A DNA stretch of 62,778 bases from CAZUTO01 sp964623085 (lineage in GTDB: Bacteria > Pseudomonadota > Gammaproteobacteria > Pseudomonadales > GM7GCV1), in NCBI GenBank assembly GCA_964623085.1, contig CAZUTO010000011.1:1-62778 (forward strand), given 5' to 3'. How positions within the stretch are numbered: the stretch's first letter is position 1; each line of letters opens with the position of its first letter. Positions 1-8,840 of this stretch are shown piece after piece. The notes beneath the pieces are model-generated. The model searched no databases, was not told the origin of the DNA, and was given only the letters and a program-made list of their open reading frames with translations. A program made the translations under genes and the position numbers.

Positions 1-40
1 GTTCCTGATTCATTACCCCCTTCAGAACTAAAAAAATGTC

Positions 41-114
41 TTGTGCGTCGCACAAAAAGTATTTGACAGCTTGCAAAACTACTGTATATTAGCTTCTTAT
101 TGTGCGTAGCACCA
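41..114 (+). promoter_or_regulatory. Phasin promoter flanked by two TTGTGCG palindromes
   Basis: A good sigma-70 promoter is visible: TTGACA at 63-68, a 16-base spacer and TATATT at 85-90, followed by the phasin gene. A perfect inverted repeat, TTGTGCG-T-CGCACAA, sits at 41-55 just upstream of the -35. An imperfect copy, TTGTGCGTAGCACCA, sits at 100-114 just after the expected transcription start. Paired sites around a promoter suggest a repressor. Phasin genes are commonly controlled by PhaR, which uses TGC/GCA half-sites, so PhaR is the natural candidate, but this is inference. Confidence 0.65.
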
Positions 115-160
115 TTTTGGCAGACCCCCTGCTCTACATTCGAAAAATAGGATATTGAAC

Positions 161-487
161 ATGAATACAAAGATTTTTGATTCACTGAATACATTTGGAA
201 AAGACTCTGTTTCTGCAACGAAAGATTTGTTGTCTATCAATGGCAACCTAGCGTCTAAGCTTCTGGAAACACAGCTTGGCTTTGCAGGCCTTGTGATCGA
301 AGCCGGTGCAAAACAAATGGACGTTGCTTCTGTCTCTGAGCCTAAAGAACTGCTTGCGAAACAAACTGCTCTGTTCGAAGAGACTGCTGCAAAGTTTGCT
401 GATGCATCTCAAGAAACAACTGGCATGATTCAAGAAACTGGCGAAGAGCTAAAAAGCTGGTTCGAAAAGAGCCTGCCAAGCATCTAA
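161..487 (+). CDS. Phasin family protein (PHA granule-associated)
   Basis: Small amphipathic helical protein of 108 residues. Phasins coat polyhydroxyalkanoate granules in the cytoplasm and control their size and number. The sequence has the usual phasin pattern: an N-terminal segment with FDSLNTFGKDS, a long alanine- and glutamate-rich helix, no cysteine and a C-terminal KSWFEKSL. The ATG at 161 is preferred over a TTG six bases upstream because AGGA lies eight bases before it. The gene stands alone between its own promoter and a strong terminator. No PHA synthase is in the window, so the link to PHA rests on family resemblance. Confidence 0.88.
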   Translation: MNTKIFDSLNTFGKDSVSATKDLLSINGNLASKLLETQLGFAGLVIEAGAKQMDVASVSEPKELLAKQTALFEETAAKFADASQETTGMIQETGEELKSWFEKSLPSI

Positions 488-510
488 GTCTTGATCGTTA
501 TTTTGGACAT

Positions 511-540
511 AAAAAAGCCCGGTCTTAGCCGGGCTTTTTT
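511..540 (+). terminator. Rho-independent terminator after the phasin gene
   Basis: A GCCCGG/CCGGGC stem (517-522 and 529-534) with a six-base loop is flanked by six A and six T. The symmetry means it could also stop transcription coming from the minus-strand gene at 570-1124. Confidence 0.92.
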
Positions 541-569
541 ATGTCTTACTCAAATGTTTCTATCAAAAA

Positions 570-1124
570 CTAAGGCGCCCACTCAGCGTAATCACGCGCC
601 TTCTTCTGGGTAAAGACTGTCCATCTCGGCTGCCCTCCACCCACACCGGCAGACTTGAGCTCAGGGTGTTCAGATGCAACCTTATGAAGTATCTCTTCCT
701 CTTTCGGCTCAATATCGACCATCAGTAGATGCTGACCGTTTTCGAGCGCAGCATTAAACCGCTTGTAGTGCCGATTTGGCAGTTGCGTGCCAATAAAACC
801 CGCTTCCCAAGTGCAGAAGCCCAGCAGCACTATCGATAAGAATATAAATGGCAACCCACCAATCGCATCATCCAATCCAGCGGCGAAGCATATTAAAATG
901 ATAGATGCAGCCACTAGTACACCAATCACGGCACCTCTCAATGTCGAATGCACTACATCAGTCTGAAACCATTGGTGCACCTGATGGAGCTTGTGCTTAT
1001 CCAAACCTGCATCATCTTTACTAATCACGTGAATTTGAGGCCGTGAGACGCCTTCTTCCTCAAGTTTCTCCTCGATGACCTCAAGATCATCCAAATCGTC
1101 ACTCAAATAGAAATAGCGCTTCAT
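570..1124 (-). CDS. Uncharacterised two-helix membrane protein
   Basis: A 184-residue protein with an acidic N-terminal segment starting MKRYFYLSDDLDDLEVIEEKL. Two hydrophobic, glycine-containing helices follow (about residues 62-86 and 88-112), then a soluble C-terminal domain of about 70 residues. The N-terminus resembles the small alpha/beta fold of stress-type proteins that sit before a glycine-rich membrane hairpin, and the C-terminal part may be a similar fold. I do not recognise a characterised family. It is a single gene facing the phasin terminator, and its start overlaps no neighbour. Confidence 0.7.
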   Translation of the reverse strand: MKRYFYLSDDLDDLEVIEEKLEEEGVSRPQIHVISKDDAGLDKHKLHQVHQWFQTDVVHSTLRGAVIGVLVAASIILICFAAGLDDAIGGLPFIFLSIVLLGFCTWEAGFIGTQLPNRHYKRFNAALENGQHLLMVDIEPKEEEILHKVASEHPELKSAGVGGGQPRWTVFTQKKARDYAEWAP

Positions 1125-1333
1125 AATGTACTCCGTAATCAGACTAATACGCTCTATGATAGTGGTAAACCCACTAAATAAAAACTAGTGCGCTAGTATT
1201 GCGTTGCCAATTTTTGGTATTGAAATTCGACGCGTTAGGGTAACAATAGCGCCTCACACAAGAATATTGTTGTGAATCACAAGACTATAACGAAGTATGC
1301 TGACCTCTTAAATCACGGGACAAAACAACCGAG

Positions 1334-4300
1334 ATGAAATCTCTTTTTCGATACGCGGGTGCGATTCCGTACCTGATAGCCGTCTTTCTCAATGCCACCA
1401 TTGATCTTGGTCATAAGATTGTTTTGCAAAACAGCCTGTTCAAACTATATGACGGCTCGCAACAAGTTCTGCTCACCGCCGTTGTTAACGGGCTGATCTT
1501 ACTACCCTTTATTTTACTGCTCTCACCCTCAGGGTTTATATCGGACCGCTTCGCCAAGCATCATGTATTGCGAGGAACAGCCTGGGCCGCGCTTGGCCTC
1601 ACCTGCCTCATTACCTGCTTCTATTATTTGGGCTGGTTCTGGCTAGCATTTACCACCACGTTCTTACTCGCCGCACAGTCTGCCATTTACTCGCCTGCCA
1701 AATATAGCTATCTCAAGTTAGTTTTCGGTAAAGAGCGACTCGCTGAAGGTAACGGGCTTGTTCAGTCCATCACTATCATTGCAATACTCGCTGGTACTTT
1801 TCTATTTTCAATATTATTTGAAATGTGCTTCCCAGAAGATGCCACCTCTGCCAATGAGGTCATAAGAGCGATGGCCCCAGCGGGATGGGCCCTTATTACT
1901 GCCGCGTTTATTGAACTGATACTCTGCTATCGACTACCCGCACTAGATGAAGGAAGCAAAGACAAGACATTTCTCCCGAAAGACTACTTTAGTGGGAAGC
2001 TCACCAAAAACTCGCTATCCGTCATTGCAGACCATCGTAATCTTCGCCTTTCTATACTGGGCCTATCGATGTTCTGGGGCCTAGGGCAGGTTCTACTCGC
2101 AAGCTATCCCGCCTACGCCAAAGAGTTTATTGGCGTAACAAACACCATAATGATTCAAGGCACGCTGGCCTGCACGGGCATTGGTATTGCACTTGGTTCT
2201 TTGCTAGCAGGTAAAGTATCCCGTGGGTATATAGAAACTGGCCTTATCCCACTAGGCGCACTGGGAATTACTGTTTGTCTTTGGATGGTGCCAAATATCT
2301 CCAGTGTTTATGGTGAAATGATCTGCTTTCTCGCCATTGGCTTTTTCGGTGGGCTGTTTATCGTTCCACTCAACACACTCATTCAATTCTTCGCAAAAGA
2401 AGATCAAATCGGGCAAGTAGTGGCGGCAAATAATTGGGTGCAGAACGTCTGCATGCTGTCCCTACTAGTCGCGGTATTCTTCGCGGCGACACTGGGCGCA
2501 AACACTAAAACCATCTTATTAACCGCAGCCGGTTTCTCCATCGTTGGTTCCATTTATACGGTAAGTAAATTGCCGCAAAGCCTAGTGAGATTTTTACTTG
2601 GCGGCCTAGTTCAGCGGTACTACAGCATTCGCGTCGAAGGCATGAAAAACATCCCCGAAGACCAGGGTGTGTTATTGCTCGGCAACCATGTTAGCTGGAT
2701 GGATTGGGCAATTGTTCAAATTGCCTGCCCACGCCCGATAAGGTTTGTCATGGCCAAGAAAATCTACGATCGCTGGTATCTTAATCGAATATTTCGATTC
2801 TTTGGCTGCATTCCCATCGCTCCAGGCAGCTCTAGCCAAAAATCGCTAGAACATGTCGCCGAGCTGCTCAATGAGGGGCATGTGGTCTGTTTGTTTCCCG
2901 AAGGAACACTCAGCCGCACTGGAAATTTGGTTGAGTTCAGAGGCGGTTTCGAGCGTGCATGTGATCTCGCAGAGCCGCAGGTTCGAATTGTTCCCTTCCA
3001 TCTTCGCGGCCTATGGGGCAGCCCACTCTCCTATGCCAAAGGGACGCTCAAGAAATCAGCTAAAGGCACTGGCAAACGCGACGTTATCGTTGGCTTCGGG
3101 AAATCTTTGCCAAACGATATTAGCGCAGCCAAGCTAAAGCAAAAAGTGTTCGACCTCAGCACAGAAACTTGGCACTCCTACGCTAAAAATCTACCAAATT
3201 TGACCCAAGGTTGTGCACAAGGTCTTGCCAGATCGGGTGGGCATACAGTTGCCATTGATCTGGATGGGAAAAAATACAGTGGCGCAAAATTGCTCGCTGG
3301 GGCTATGTTGTTTTCATCTAGGATGCGCCGATCTAGCGGCAAACATATTGGTCTGATATTACCTATGAGCCCCGCTGCTGTTATCGCTAATGTCGGCGCG
3401 CTAATGGCCAACAAACCGCCTGTCAATCTGAATTACACCGCTACTACCGAATCACTTATTGAGTCGATTCGGATAGCAAACATTACTCAGGTATTCACAT
3501 CCAAAGCGTTTCTGGAGAAGCTCGGGCAGCTGGGGATAGACCTATCTGACATAGAAAAACAGGTTGAGTTTGTATTCATGGAAGACGTCTCAGACGAGAC
3601 CAACATGCTGGCCTCTTGTTGGCAATATGCCAAGGCGCGGTTGCTACCTTCTAGCTACTTTCGCTACAAATACAGAGCGAGCGAAGGCGATAGTACTGCC
3701 GCCGTATTGTTTTCTAGTGGTAGCGAGGGTGCGCCTAAAGGCATTGAGCTCAGCCACACAAATATAATGAGTAACATTAAACAAATTACCGAGGTGCTCG
3801 ATCCACAACAGGGTGATATCTTAATGGCATCTCTGCCTCCTTTTCACGCACTCGGGCTCTCGGTAACACTCTTTATGCCAGTAGTTGAAGGTATTAAGTT
3901 TGTCTGCCAACCCGATCCAACCAACGCGCGAGCAACAGCCAAGCTTATCGCTGAACATAAAGCCACTATGTTGTTCGGGTCTTCAACGTTCCTGCGACTA
4001 TATGTTCAGGACACTAACATCCACCCACTAATGCTAGACAGCCTGCGCGTGGTCGTTGCCGGTGCGGAGAAACTGCGTGAAAACGTCGCTAACGGATTCC
4101 GCCTAAAATTTGGTAAAGAAATATTGGAGGGTTATGGTGCAACGGAAACTTCACCCGTTGCCAGCGTCAATGTTCCCGACCGATTAGGTGCGAACAAGGC
4201 GAAAGTACAAATTGGCCGACGACTCGGCTCAGTGGGCATGCCACTTCCGGGCACGGGATACAAGATCGTGGATCCAGACACTTGGGAAGAACTGGCCGCC

Positions 4301-4819
4301 GATGAGCTAGGCATGGTGCTGATTGCTGGCCCACAGGTTATGACGGGGTATTTGGATGCCCCAGAAAGCACGGATGCTGTTATCAAGGAACTCGATGGCA
4401 TGAAGTGGTACGTCACAGGTGATAAGGGTAAATTCGACAGCGATGGCTTCCTATGGATTGTCGATCGCTATTCTCGGTTCGCAAAAATTGGAGGGGAAAT
4501 GGTGAGCCTCGGTACGGTAGAAACGATCGCGCAAGCCGCTCACGACGCGATGCTAGCCAAACCGAATGAGAATGCCGAAATCTTAGCCACCATTTCAAGT
4601 GACGAGAAAAAAGGCGAGGTCATTGTTCTCCTGGCAAGCATTGATATCGACTTAGCGGCACTAAGGCAGGGCATGCTCGAACAGGGTGCAACTGCGCTGA
4701 TGCTTCCAGAGAGAATCATACAGCTTGCGGAGATTCCGAAATTAGGTTCCGGCAAGGTGGACTACAAACAGGCTAAAACCATCGCTGAAGAGCATCGGCA
4801 AGAAAGCACTCCAGAGTAG
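1334..4819 (+). CDS. aas: LplT-PlsC-Aas fusion: lysophospholipid transporter/acyltransferase/acyl-ACP synthetase
   Basis: An 1161-residue, three-part inner-membrane protein for salvage of lysophospholipids. Residues 1 to about 415 form a 12-helix MFS transporter like LplT. Residues of about 425-610 form a PlsC-type acyltransferase with the NHVSWMD (HX4D) and FPEGTLSRTG motifs. The rest is an adenylate-forming acyl-ACP/acyl-CoA synthetase with the P-loop-like SSGSEGAPKGIELSH, the GYGATE motif and a C-terminal lysine region (GSGKVDYKQ). In E. coli the transporter (lplT) and the enzyme (aas) are separate neighbouring genes; here they are one polypeptide, a form known in other bacteria. The expected reaction is flipping of lysophosphatidylethanolamine inward and re-acylation from acyl-ACP. 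Confidence 0.9.
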   Translation: MKSLFRYAGAIPYLIAVFLNATIDLGHKIVLQNSLFKLYDGSQQVLLTAVVNGLILLPFILLLSPSGFISDRFAKHHVLRGTAWAALGLTCLITCFYYLGWFWLAFTTTFLLAAQSAIYSPAKYSYLKLVFGKERLAEGNGLVQSITIIAILAGTFLFSILFEMCFPEDATSANEVIRAMAPAGWALITAAFIELILCYRLPALDEGSKDKTFLPKDYFSGKLTKNSLSVIADHRNLRLSILGLSMFWGLGQVLLASYPAYAKEFIGVTNTIMIQGTLACTGIGIALGSLLAGKVSRGYIETGLIPLGALGITVCLWMVPNISSVYGEMICFLAIGFFGGLFIVPLNTLIQFFAKEDQIGQVVAANNWVQNVCMLSLLVAVFFAATLGANTKTILLTAAGFSIVGSIYTVSKLPQSLVRFLLGGLVQRYYSIRVEGMKNIPEDQGVLLLGNHVSWMDWAIVQIACPRPIRFVMAKKIYDRWYLNRIFRFFGCIPIAPGSSSQKSLEHVAELLNEGHVVCLFPEGTLSRTGNLVEFRGGFERACDLAEPQVRIVPFHLRGLWGSPLSYAKGTLKKSAKGTGKRDVIVGFGKSLPNDISAAKLKQKVFDLSTETWHSYAKNLPNLTQGCAQGLARSGGHTVAIDLDGKKYSGAKLLAGAMLFSSRMRRSSGKHIGLILPMSPAAVIANVGALMANKPPVNLNYTATTESLIESIRIANITQVFTSKAFLEKLGQLGIDLSDIEKQVEFVFMEDVSDETNMLASCWQYAKARLLPSSYFRYKYRASEGDSTAAVLFSSGSEGAPKGIELSHTNIMSNIKQITEVLDPQQGDILMASLPPFHALGLSVTLFMPVVEGIKFVCQPDPTNARATAKLIAEHKATMLFGSSTFLRLYVQDTNIHPLMLDSLRVVVAGAEKLRENVANGFRLKFGKEILEGYGATETSPVASVNVPDRLGANKAKVQIGRRLGSVGMPLPGTGYKIVDPDTWEELAADELGMVLIAGPQVMTGYLDAPESTDAVIKELDGMKWYVTGDKGKFDSDGFLWIVDRYSRFAKIGGEMVSLGTVETIAQAAHDAMLAKPNENAEILATISSDEKKGEVIVLLASIDIDLAALRQGMLEQGATALMLPERIIQLAEIPKLGSGKVDYKQAKTIAEEHRQESTPE

Positions 4820-4872
4820 CGACTCTGAACAAAGATCAACGAGCTGATTAAGGCCAAAAATTATGCCTACTC

Positions 4873-4890
4873 AGCTCAATCACTTGAGCT
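4873..4890 (+). terminator. Possible weak hairpin after aas
   Basis: AGCTCAA and TTGAGCT form a seven-base stem with a four-base loop, 53 bases after the aas stop. There is no real T-tract behind it, so it is only a possible terminator or RNA-stabilising hairpin. Confidence 0.3.
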
Positions 4891-4970
4891 AAGCCTACTT
4901 TTGCTCTTGAGCGTCCGGCCCATTGACGGGCCAAATTCTCAATACAGATTATGAGAAAATCTGAAGTGCT

Positions 4971-5174
4971 CTAGGCTGGAGTAACATTAGTAGCACAAGG
5001 GCCTTTTTGCCCTTCACCAACTTCAAATTCCACTTTTTGCCCGTCTTCTAAGGTCGCGTAACCTGATACCTTAATTTCCGAATAATGTACGAAAAGATCT
5101 TTGCCGCCATCCTCTGGTGTAATGAAGCCAAAACCTTTGTTAGAGTTGAACCATTTAACTGTACCGGTACTCAT
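4971..5174 (-). CDS. Cold-shock domain protein, CspA family
   Basis: A 67-residue single OB-fold nucleic-acid chaperone. Both RNA-binding motifs are present: KGFGFI (RNP1) and LFVHY (RNP2), in a body of the usual CspA length starting MSTGTVKWFN. It binds single-stranded RNA and DNA and melts secondary structure. AGGA lies nine bases before the ATG. The 350-base upstream stretch with no convincing gene fits the long 5' leader typical of cold-shock genes. Which paralogue (CspA, CspD or CspE type) it is cannot be told, and cold induction is inferred. Confidence 0.93.
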   Translation of the reverse strand: MSTGTVKWFNSNKGFGFITPEDGGKDLFVHYSEIKVSGYATLEDGQKVEFEVGEGQKGPCATNVTPA

Positions 5175-5524
5175 AAATCGTTGTCCTAATTTTTTGCATA
5201 GTTAGCGTCATAAGGCCCATTCCATACAATAGAAAGTCCAACGATAAATCTCTTAGGGGGTATTTTCAGGCACAACATTATGGTTGAAGGTGAAAACATC
5301 TCAAAAACTCGCGGTTCTTTGTTGACCTTGGGCGATCGACACGAAGAATTATTAAACCAGATTGATGAAATAGCAACTACTACAAAGAGAAAATTCAACC
5401 TCTTGGGAAGATCGATCTATCAGCAACAGATCTCAATATACTTTCAGATCCGCTCTAATAAAAAACTACAACGTTTTTAAACCACTCCTGAATTTCAGAG
5501 CAATACACTCAGGCAGTCTCGCGC
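5175..5524. other. Gene-free stretch upstream of the cold-shock gene
   Basis: 350 bases between the cold-shock start and the aminotransferase stop, both on the minus strand. It probably carries the cold-shock promoter and a long untranslated leader. A 66-codon plus-strand frame (5280-5480) and a 70-codon minus-strand frame (5186-5398) are open here, but neither has a ribosome site or a recognisable product. I see no clear terminator for the aminotransferase. Confidence 0.5.
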
Positions 5525-6634
5525 TTAGGTAGACTCACTCAGAGCACGAATCGCCAAGTCGACATTCTCCTCCCGCGCGGAATAGCCCATCAAACCGAGC
5601 CGCCAAACCTTTCCAGCAAAATCGCCAAGCCCTGCACCAATCTCCAAGTTATAGTCTTTAAGCAGTTTCGCGCGCGTTTCAGCGTCATCAACCCCTACAG
5701 GAATCCGCACAGCATTCAGTTGTGGCAATCGAGACTCTTCTTCGACAACAAATTGAATACCCATACTTTCCATCCCATCTTTGAGCCTATTGTGCATGGC
5801 GAGATGCCGTTGAAAACTAGCCTCCAGACCCTCTTCTTGCAACATCAATAAAGACTCGTGCAAACCATATATCGCATTGATAGGGGCAGTATGGTGATAA
5901 GCACGCTTCTCGCCTTCTCCCCAATAACCCATAATGAGATTAAGATCTAAAAACCAACTCTGCACTTTGGTTTTGCGCGTCTGCACGACACTCGCCGCGC
6001 GTTCAGAAAAAGTAACGGGAGACAGTCCAGGTGTACAAGAGAGGCATTTCTGGCTCCCGGAATATGTCGCGTCAATGCCCCAGTCATCAACCTTCACTGG
6101 GATACCACCTAAAGAGGTCACACAATCAACCACCGTCAGGCAACCGTAGTCAGCCGCCAATGAACACAAGCATTCAGCGTCTGAACGCACCCCTGTAGAT
6201 GTTTCCGCATGCACAAACGCCAGCAGCTTCGCATCTGGGTGCCTGTTTAACGCGTCATCAACTTTATGCGGATCAACAGGCTCTCCCCAAGCATCATCAA
6301 CACGGATCGCTGTCGCACCACAACGCTCGACGTTCTCGATCATCCTTAAGCCAAACACACCATTCACACAAACAATGGCTTTGTCTCCGGGCTCTAAAAG
6401 ATTAACGAAGCATGCTTCCATACCTGCAGAGCCAGGCGCTGAAACTGCCAGCGTCAGCTCGTTCTTGGTTTGATAAGCAAACTGGATGAGATGCTTTAGT
6501 TCGTCCATCAGACGAATAAATTCCGGATCGAGATGGCCAATGGTCGGGCGACTCATCGCTTCTAAGATACGTGGATGAACGTCAGAAGGCCCGGGGCCCA
6601 TTAATGTTCTTGAAGGAGGCAAAAAGCTAGTCAT
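5525..6634 (-). CDS. Class V aminotransferase, alanine/serine-glyoxylate type
   Basis: A 369-residue PLP-dependent aminotransferase of the AGXT/serine-glyoxylate family. The N-terminal MGPGPSDVHPRIL and the PLP-lysine motif SGSQKCLSCTPGLSP, preceded by VVDCVTSLGG, are family hallmarks. These enzymes move an amino group from alanine or serine to glyoxylate; some relatives act on ureidoglycine or phosphonate substrates, so the exact substrate cannot be fixed. The residues after the lysine (CLSCTPG) differ from the more common ALNAPPG type. It is divergent from the sirtuin gene across a 66-base gap. No purine-degradation or glyoxylate-cycle genes are nearby to refine the call. Confidence 0.85.
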   Translation of the reverse strand: MTSFLPPSRTLMGPGPSDVHPRILEAMSRPTIGHLDPEFIRLMDELKHLIQFAYQTKNELTLAVSAPGSAGMEACFVNLLEPGDKAIVCVNGVFGLRMIENVERCGATAIRVDDAWGEPVDPHKVDDALNRHPDAKLLAFVHAETSTGVRSDAECLCSLAADYGCLTVVDCVTSLGGIPVKVDDWGIDATYSGSQKCLSCTPGLSPVTFSERAASVVQTRKTKVQSWFLDLNLIMGYWGEGEKRAYHHTAPINAIYGLHESLLMLQEEGLEASFQRHLAMHNRLKDGMESMGIQFVVEEESRLPQLNAVRIPVGVDDAETRAKLLKDYNLEIGAGLGDFAGKVWRLGLMGYSAREENVDLAIRALSEST

Positions 6635-6700
6635 TGTGTATTTAAGCCGTAAACTTGGACATTTATCTATAGAACAATGACGAGTCTACCCTAGACTAGA

Positions 6701-7567
6701 ATGCCCAAGCTACCCCAAATACAAACGAATCAGCTATCCCATCCTAATGGAAAGATCGTCGATTTCGAAAAATTCCAACAGGGTATAAAACCCTACACGC
6801 AGATATTTGCGCTCACAGGTGCAGGCCTGAGTGCGGATTCTGGCATTCCTGTATATAGAAATCACGCTGGCAATTGGCAGCGCAGCGATCCCATCCAGCA
6901 TCAAGAATTTTTGACGCAACTAGACAAAAGAAAACGCTATTGGGCACGAAGTATGCTTGGCTGGAAATACGTGACACAGGCTAAGCCAAATCCCGGCCAC
7001 ATTGCACTCACTAAGCTCGAAGCGACAAGGAGGCTGTCGTTACTCGTTACTCAAAACGTCGATGGACTGCATCAAAGATCTGGAAGTCACAAGGTCATTG
7101 ATCTTCATGGAAGTTTAAACAATGTGATTTGTCTGAAGTGCAAGGCGGTCACAAAGCGTGCCGATTTACAAATACAGCTCGAATCACTCAATCCAGAGCT
7201 TGCTCACTATGTCGCCGCAATGTTGCCAGACGGCGATGCCAACATCGATGATTACGACCCAGATCAAGTAACTGTGCCAGACTGCAAAAGCTGTGGCGGA
7301 GTTCTTAAGCCCGATGTGGTATTTTTTGGCGACAACGTGCCAAAGCAAAGAGTGGCCATAGCAAAGGAAGCGCTGCTGCAGTCCGACGCCATGCTGGTAG
7401 TTGGCTCTTCACTACAGGTATTTTCAGGGTATCGATTTTGCAAATTTGCAGTAGAGCTCGGCAAACCTATATTTTGTATCAACCAAGGCTTGACTAGAGC
7501 TGACGAACTATTCGAGATGAAACTAACGATGGATACTAGTTCTGCTCTTACGAGACTTTTTGGGTAA
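6701..7567 (+). CDS. NAD-dependent protein deacylase, class II (SIRT4-like) sirtuin
   Basis: A 288-residue Sir2 protein. The NAD-binding GAGLSADSGIPVYR is at residues 40-53, TQNVDG at about 117-122, the catalytic histidine is H136 in IDLHGS, and the zinc ligands are C144/C147 and C195/C198. The spacing and the PDVVFFGDNVP motif match the SIRT4-like class II group rather than CobB. It would remove acyl groups from lysines using NAD+. The next gene, at 7627, follows at a 59-base gap on the same strand, so they may be co-transcribed. The ATG has no ribosome site and -10-like bases run right up to it, so the message may be leaderless. Confidence 0.92.
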   Translation: MPKLPQIQTNQLSHPNGKIVDFEKFQQGIKPYTQIFALTGAGLSADSGIPVYRNHAGNWQRSDPIQHQEFLTQLDKRKRYWARSMLGWKYVTQAKPNPGHIALTKLEATRRLSLLVTQNVDGLHQRSGSHKVIDLHGSLNNVICLKCKAVTKRADLQIQLESLNPELAHYVAAMLPDGDANIDDYDPDQVTVPDCKSCGGVLKPDVVFFGDNVPKQRVAIAKEALLQSDAMLVVGSSLQVFSGYRFCKFAVELGKPIFCINQGLTRADELFEMKLTMDTSSALTRLFG

Positions 7568-7626
7568 TGCCACCGGCTATTTAGATGGATGTGCCACAAA
7601 TAGAAAAATGTTAGTTTGCGACTGAT

Positions 7627-8100
7627 ATGAATACAAAAAATCAGGCTGGCGTCACGGACGACAATCAAAACGAAGCAAATTATATAGTTGTTTTTCGTGG
7701 TCAGCTCCTGGACGGAGAAGTTCCGACTAAGGTTGCCACTCGCCTAAAAAATGAACTCCGTATGCCAGAACGTGCCGTAGGTGCATTTTTATCAGACAAG
7801 AAATTTATTGTGCGCCGCAATCTCTCAAGAAAAAAGGCAATTCAAGTGCGCGCGAAACTTCGCAATGCTGGGCTGGATGTAGTTGCAAACCAACCTAAGC
7901 TTCGACAGCCGTCACTAAGTACAACAGCCAAAAAAGTATCAAGCTCGACACCAAAGCAGCTTAACCAAGGGCTGTTGCAGCCAGAAGCCAACACACCAAA
8001 TCCGAAAGATCCAAGCTCTAAGGATTCATCGCGGTGGATTATTGCCGGTATTGGAGTTTTATTTGCTGGCGCTGTAGTTTGGCTATTCTTCTCGGTTTAG
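7627..8100 (+). CDS. Uncharacterised tail-anchored membrane protein
   Basis: A 157-residue protein in three parts. A compact N-terminal domain (about residues 18-90) contains VVFRGQLLDGEVPTKVATRL and a basic helix with RRNLSRKKAIQVRAKL. A low-complexity Ser/Pro/Lys/Asn linker follows (about 92-132), then one C-terminal helix (WIIAGIGVLFAGAVVWLFFSV). There is no signal peptide, so the soluble domain should face the cytoplasm. Similar N-terminal modules occur in small gammaproteobacterial membrane proteins of unknown role. It lies directly behind the sirtuin gene on the same strand. Confidence 0.72.
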   Translation: MNTKNQAGVTDDNQNEANYIVVFRGQLLDGEVPTKVATRLKNELRMPERAVGAFLSDKKFIVRRNLSRKKAIQVRAKLRNAGLDVVANQPKLRQPSLSTTAKKVSSSTPKQLNQGLLQPEANTPNPKDPSSKDSSRWIIAGIGVLFAGAVVWLFFSV

Positions 8101-8118
8101 CCGCCAATATACACATTT

Positions 8119-8709
8119 TCAATCAGACGAGTTGAGCGCCTTTTCCAAAAGACTCTGAGTTTCACTCGGAAGAATAAGCTCTAGCGCTGCAGCTTGTCCG
8201 ACTGGAGACATTTTCTGCCAAGTTTTTTGGACGATGCTTATTACCTTAGGCTCAGCATGCTTTGCAGCAAAAGGCAGAAAATAGTGCTCTATGAATACAA
8301 GGCAAATCACATCTTCCAAAACCTGCACTTCTTTGTCCTGTTTGATACCTTGCTTGGTTAACAATTTTTGGACTCGTTCCAATTGCAGCGCGGAATAATT
8401 CGCTTCTCGCATTAGATCCAGCGTGACCTCTGCATGCATCTTTCCAAGGTCAGTGCGCCACCGATAGTAGCCAGCTTTGCCTTCTGGGTAATCAGATCGA
8501 GGCGATTTCCAACGCTGCACATGCTGAGCTCGCGCTGCGATCTGTAGCTCTTCACTCGCTGCGGGGCAAAATACCGATAGCCTTGCACTCATTCTTTCTG
8601 AGTAAAGACACTCGCGCGCCCAGCTCCGATTATCAAACAACTCTTTATTGGGGTCATGCTCGTTCAGGGCATCAATGGCCGCGAGAACGCCTGCAAGCTT
8701 TTCGCTCAA
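8119..8709 (-). CDS. DUF4202 family protein
   Basis: A 196-residue soluble helical protein matching the DUF4202 pattern: LAAIDALNEHDPN near the start, YSERMSARL, AARAQHVQRWKSPRSDYPEGKAGYYRWRT, and later a conserved histidine and two acidic residues. The conserved His/Arg/Asp pattern resembles HD-type helical enzymes, but no reaction is established for the family. It converges on the tail-anchored protein gene (19-base gap) and stands alone on its strand, with the small-gene pair at 8841-9229 upstream. Confidence 0.85.
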   Translation of the reverse strand: MSEKLAGVLAAIDALNEHDPNKELFDNRSWARECLYSERMSARLSVFCPAASEELQIAARAQHVQRWKSPRSDYPEGKAGYYRWRTDLGKMHAEVTLDLMREANYSALQLERVQKLLTKQGIKQDKEVQVLEDVICLVFIEHYFLPFAAKHAEPKVISIVQKTWQKMSPVGQAAALELILPSETQSLLEKALNSSD

Positions 8710-8840
8710 TGAAACATCTCTGTCGGAATATGGTTGATATATTATGCCAGCTACTAGCGAAGCTGGTTTGCCAATTTAATTGGGGGGGAATAATTTATCC
8801 GTCGCTAGCGGCAAACATCGCTATTCTCGAGTGACCAGCC

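Noticed and set aside
4917..4932. GGCCC/GGGCC hairpin as terminator of the cold-shock gene
   Set aside because: Correct position for the minus strand but no T-tract follows, so it is not called a terminator.
5280..5480. 66-codon open frame on the plus strand upstream of the cold-shock gene
   Set aside because: No ribosome site, no recognisable protein, and it is antisense to the probable long leader of the cold-shock gene.
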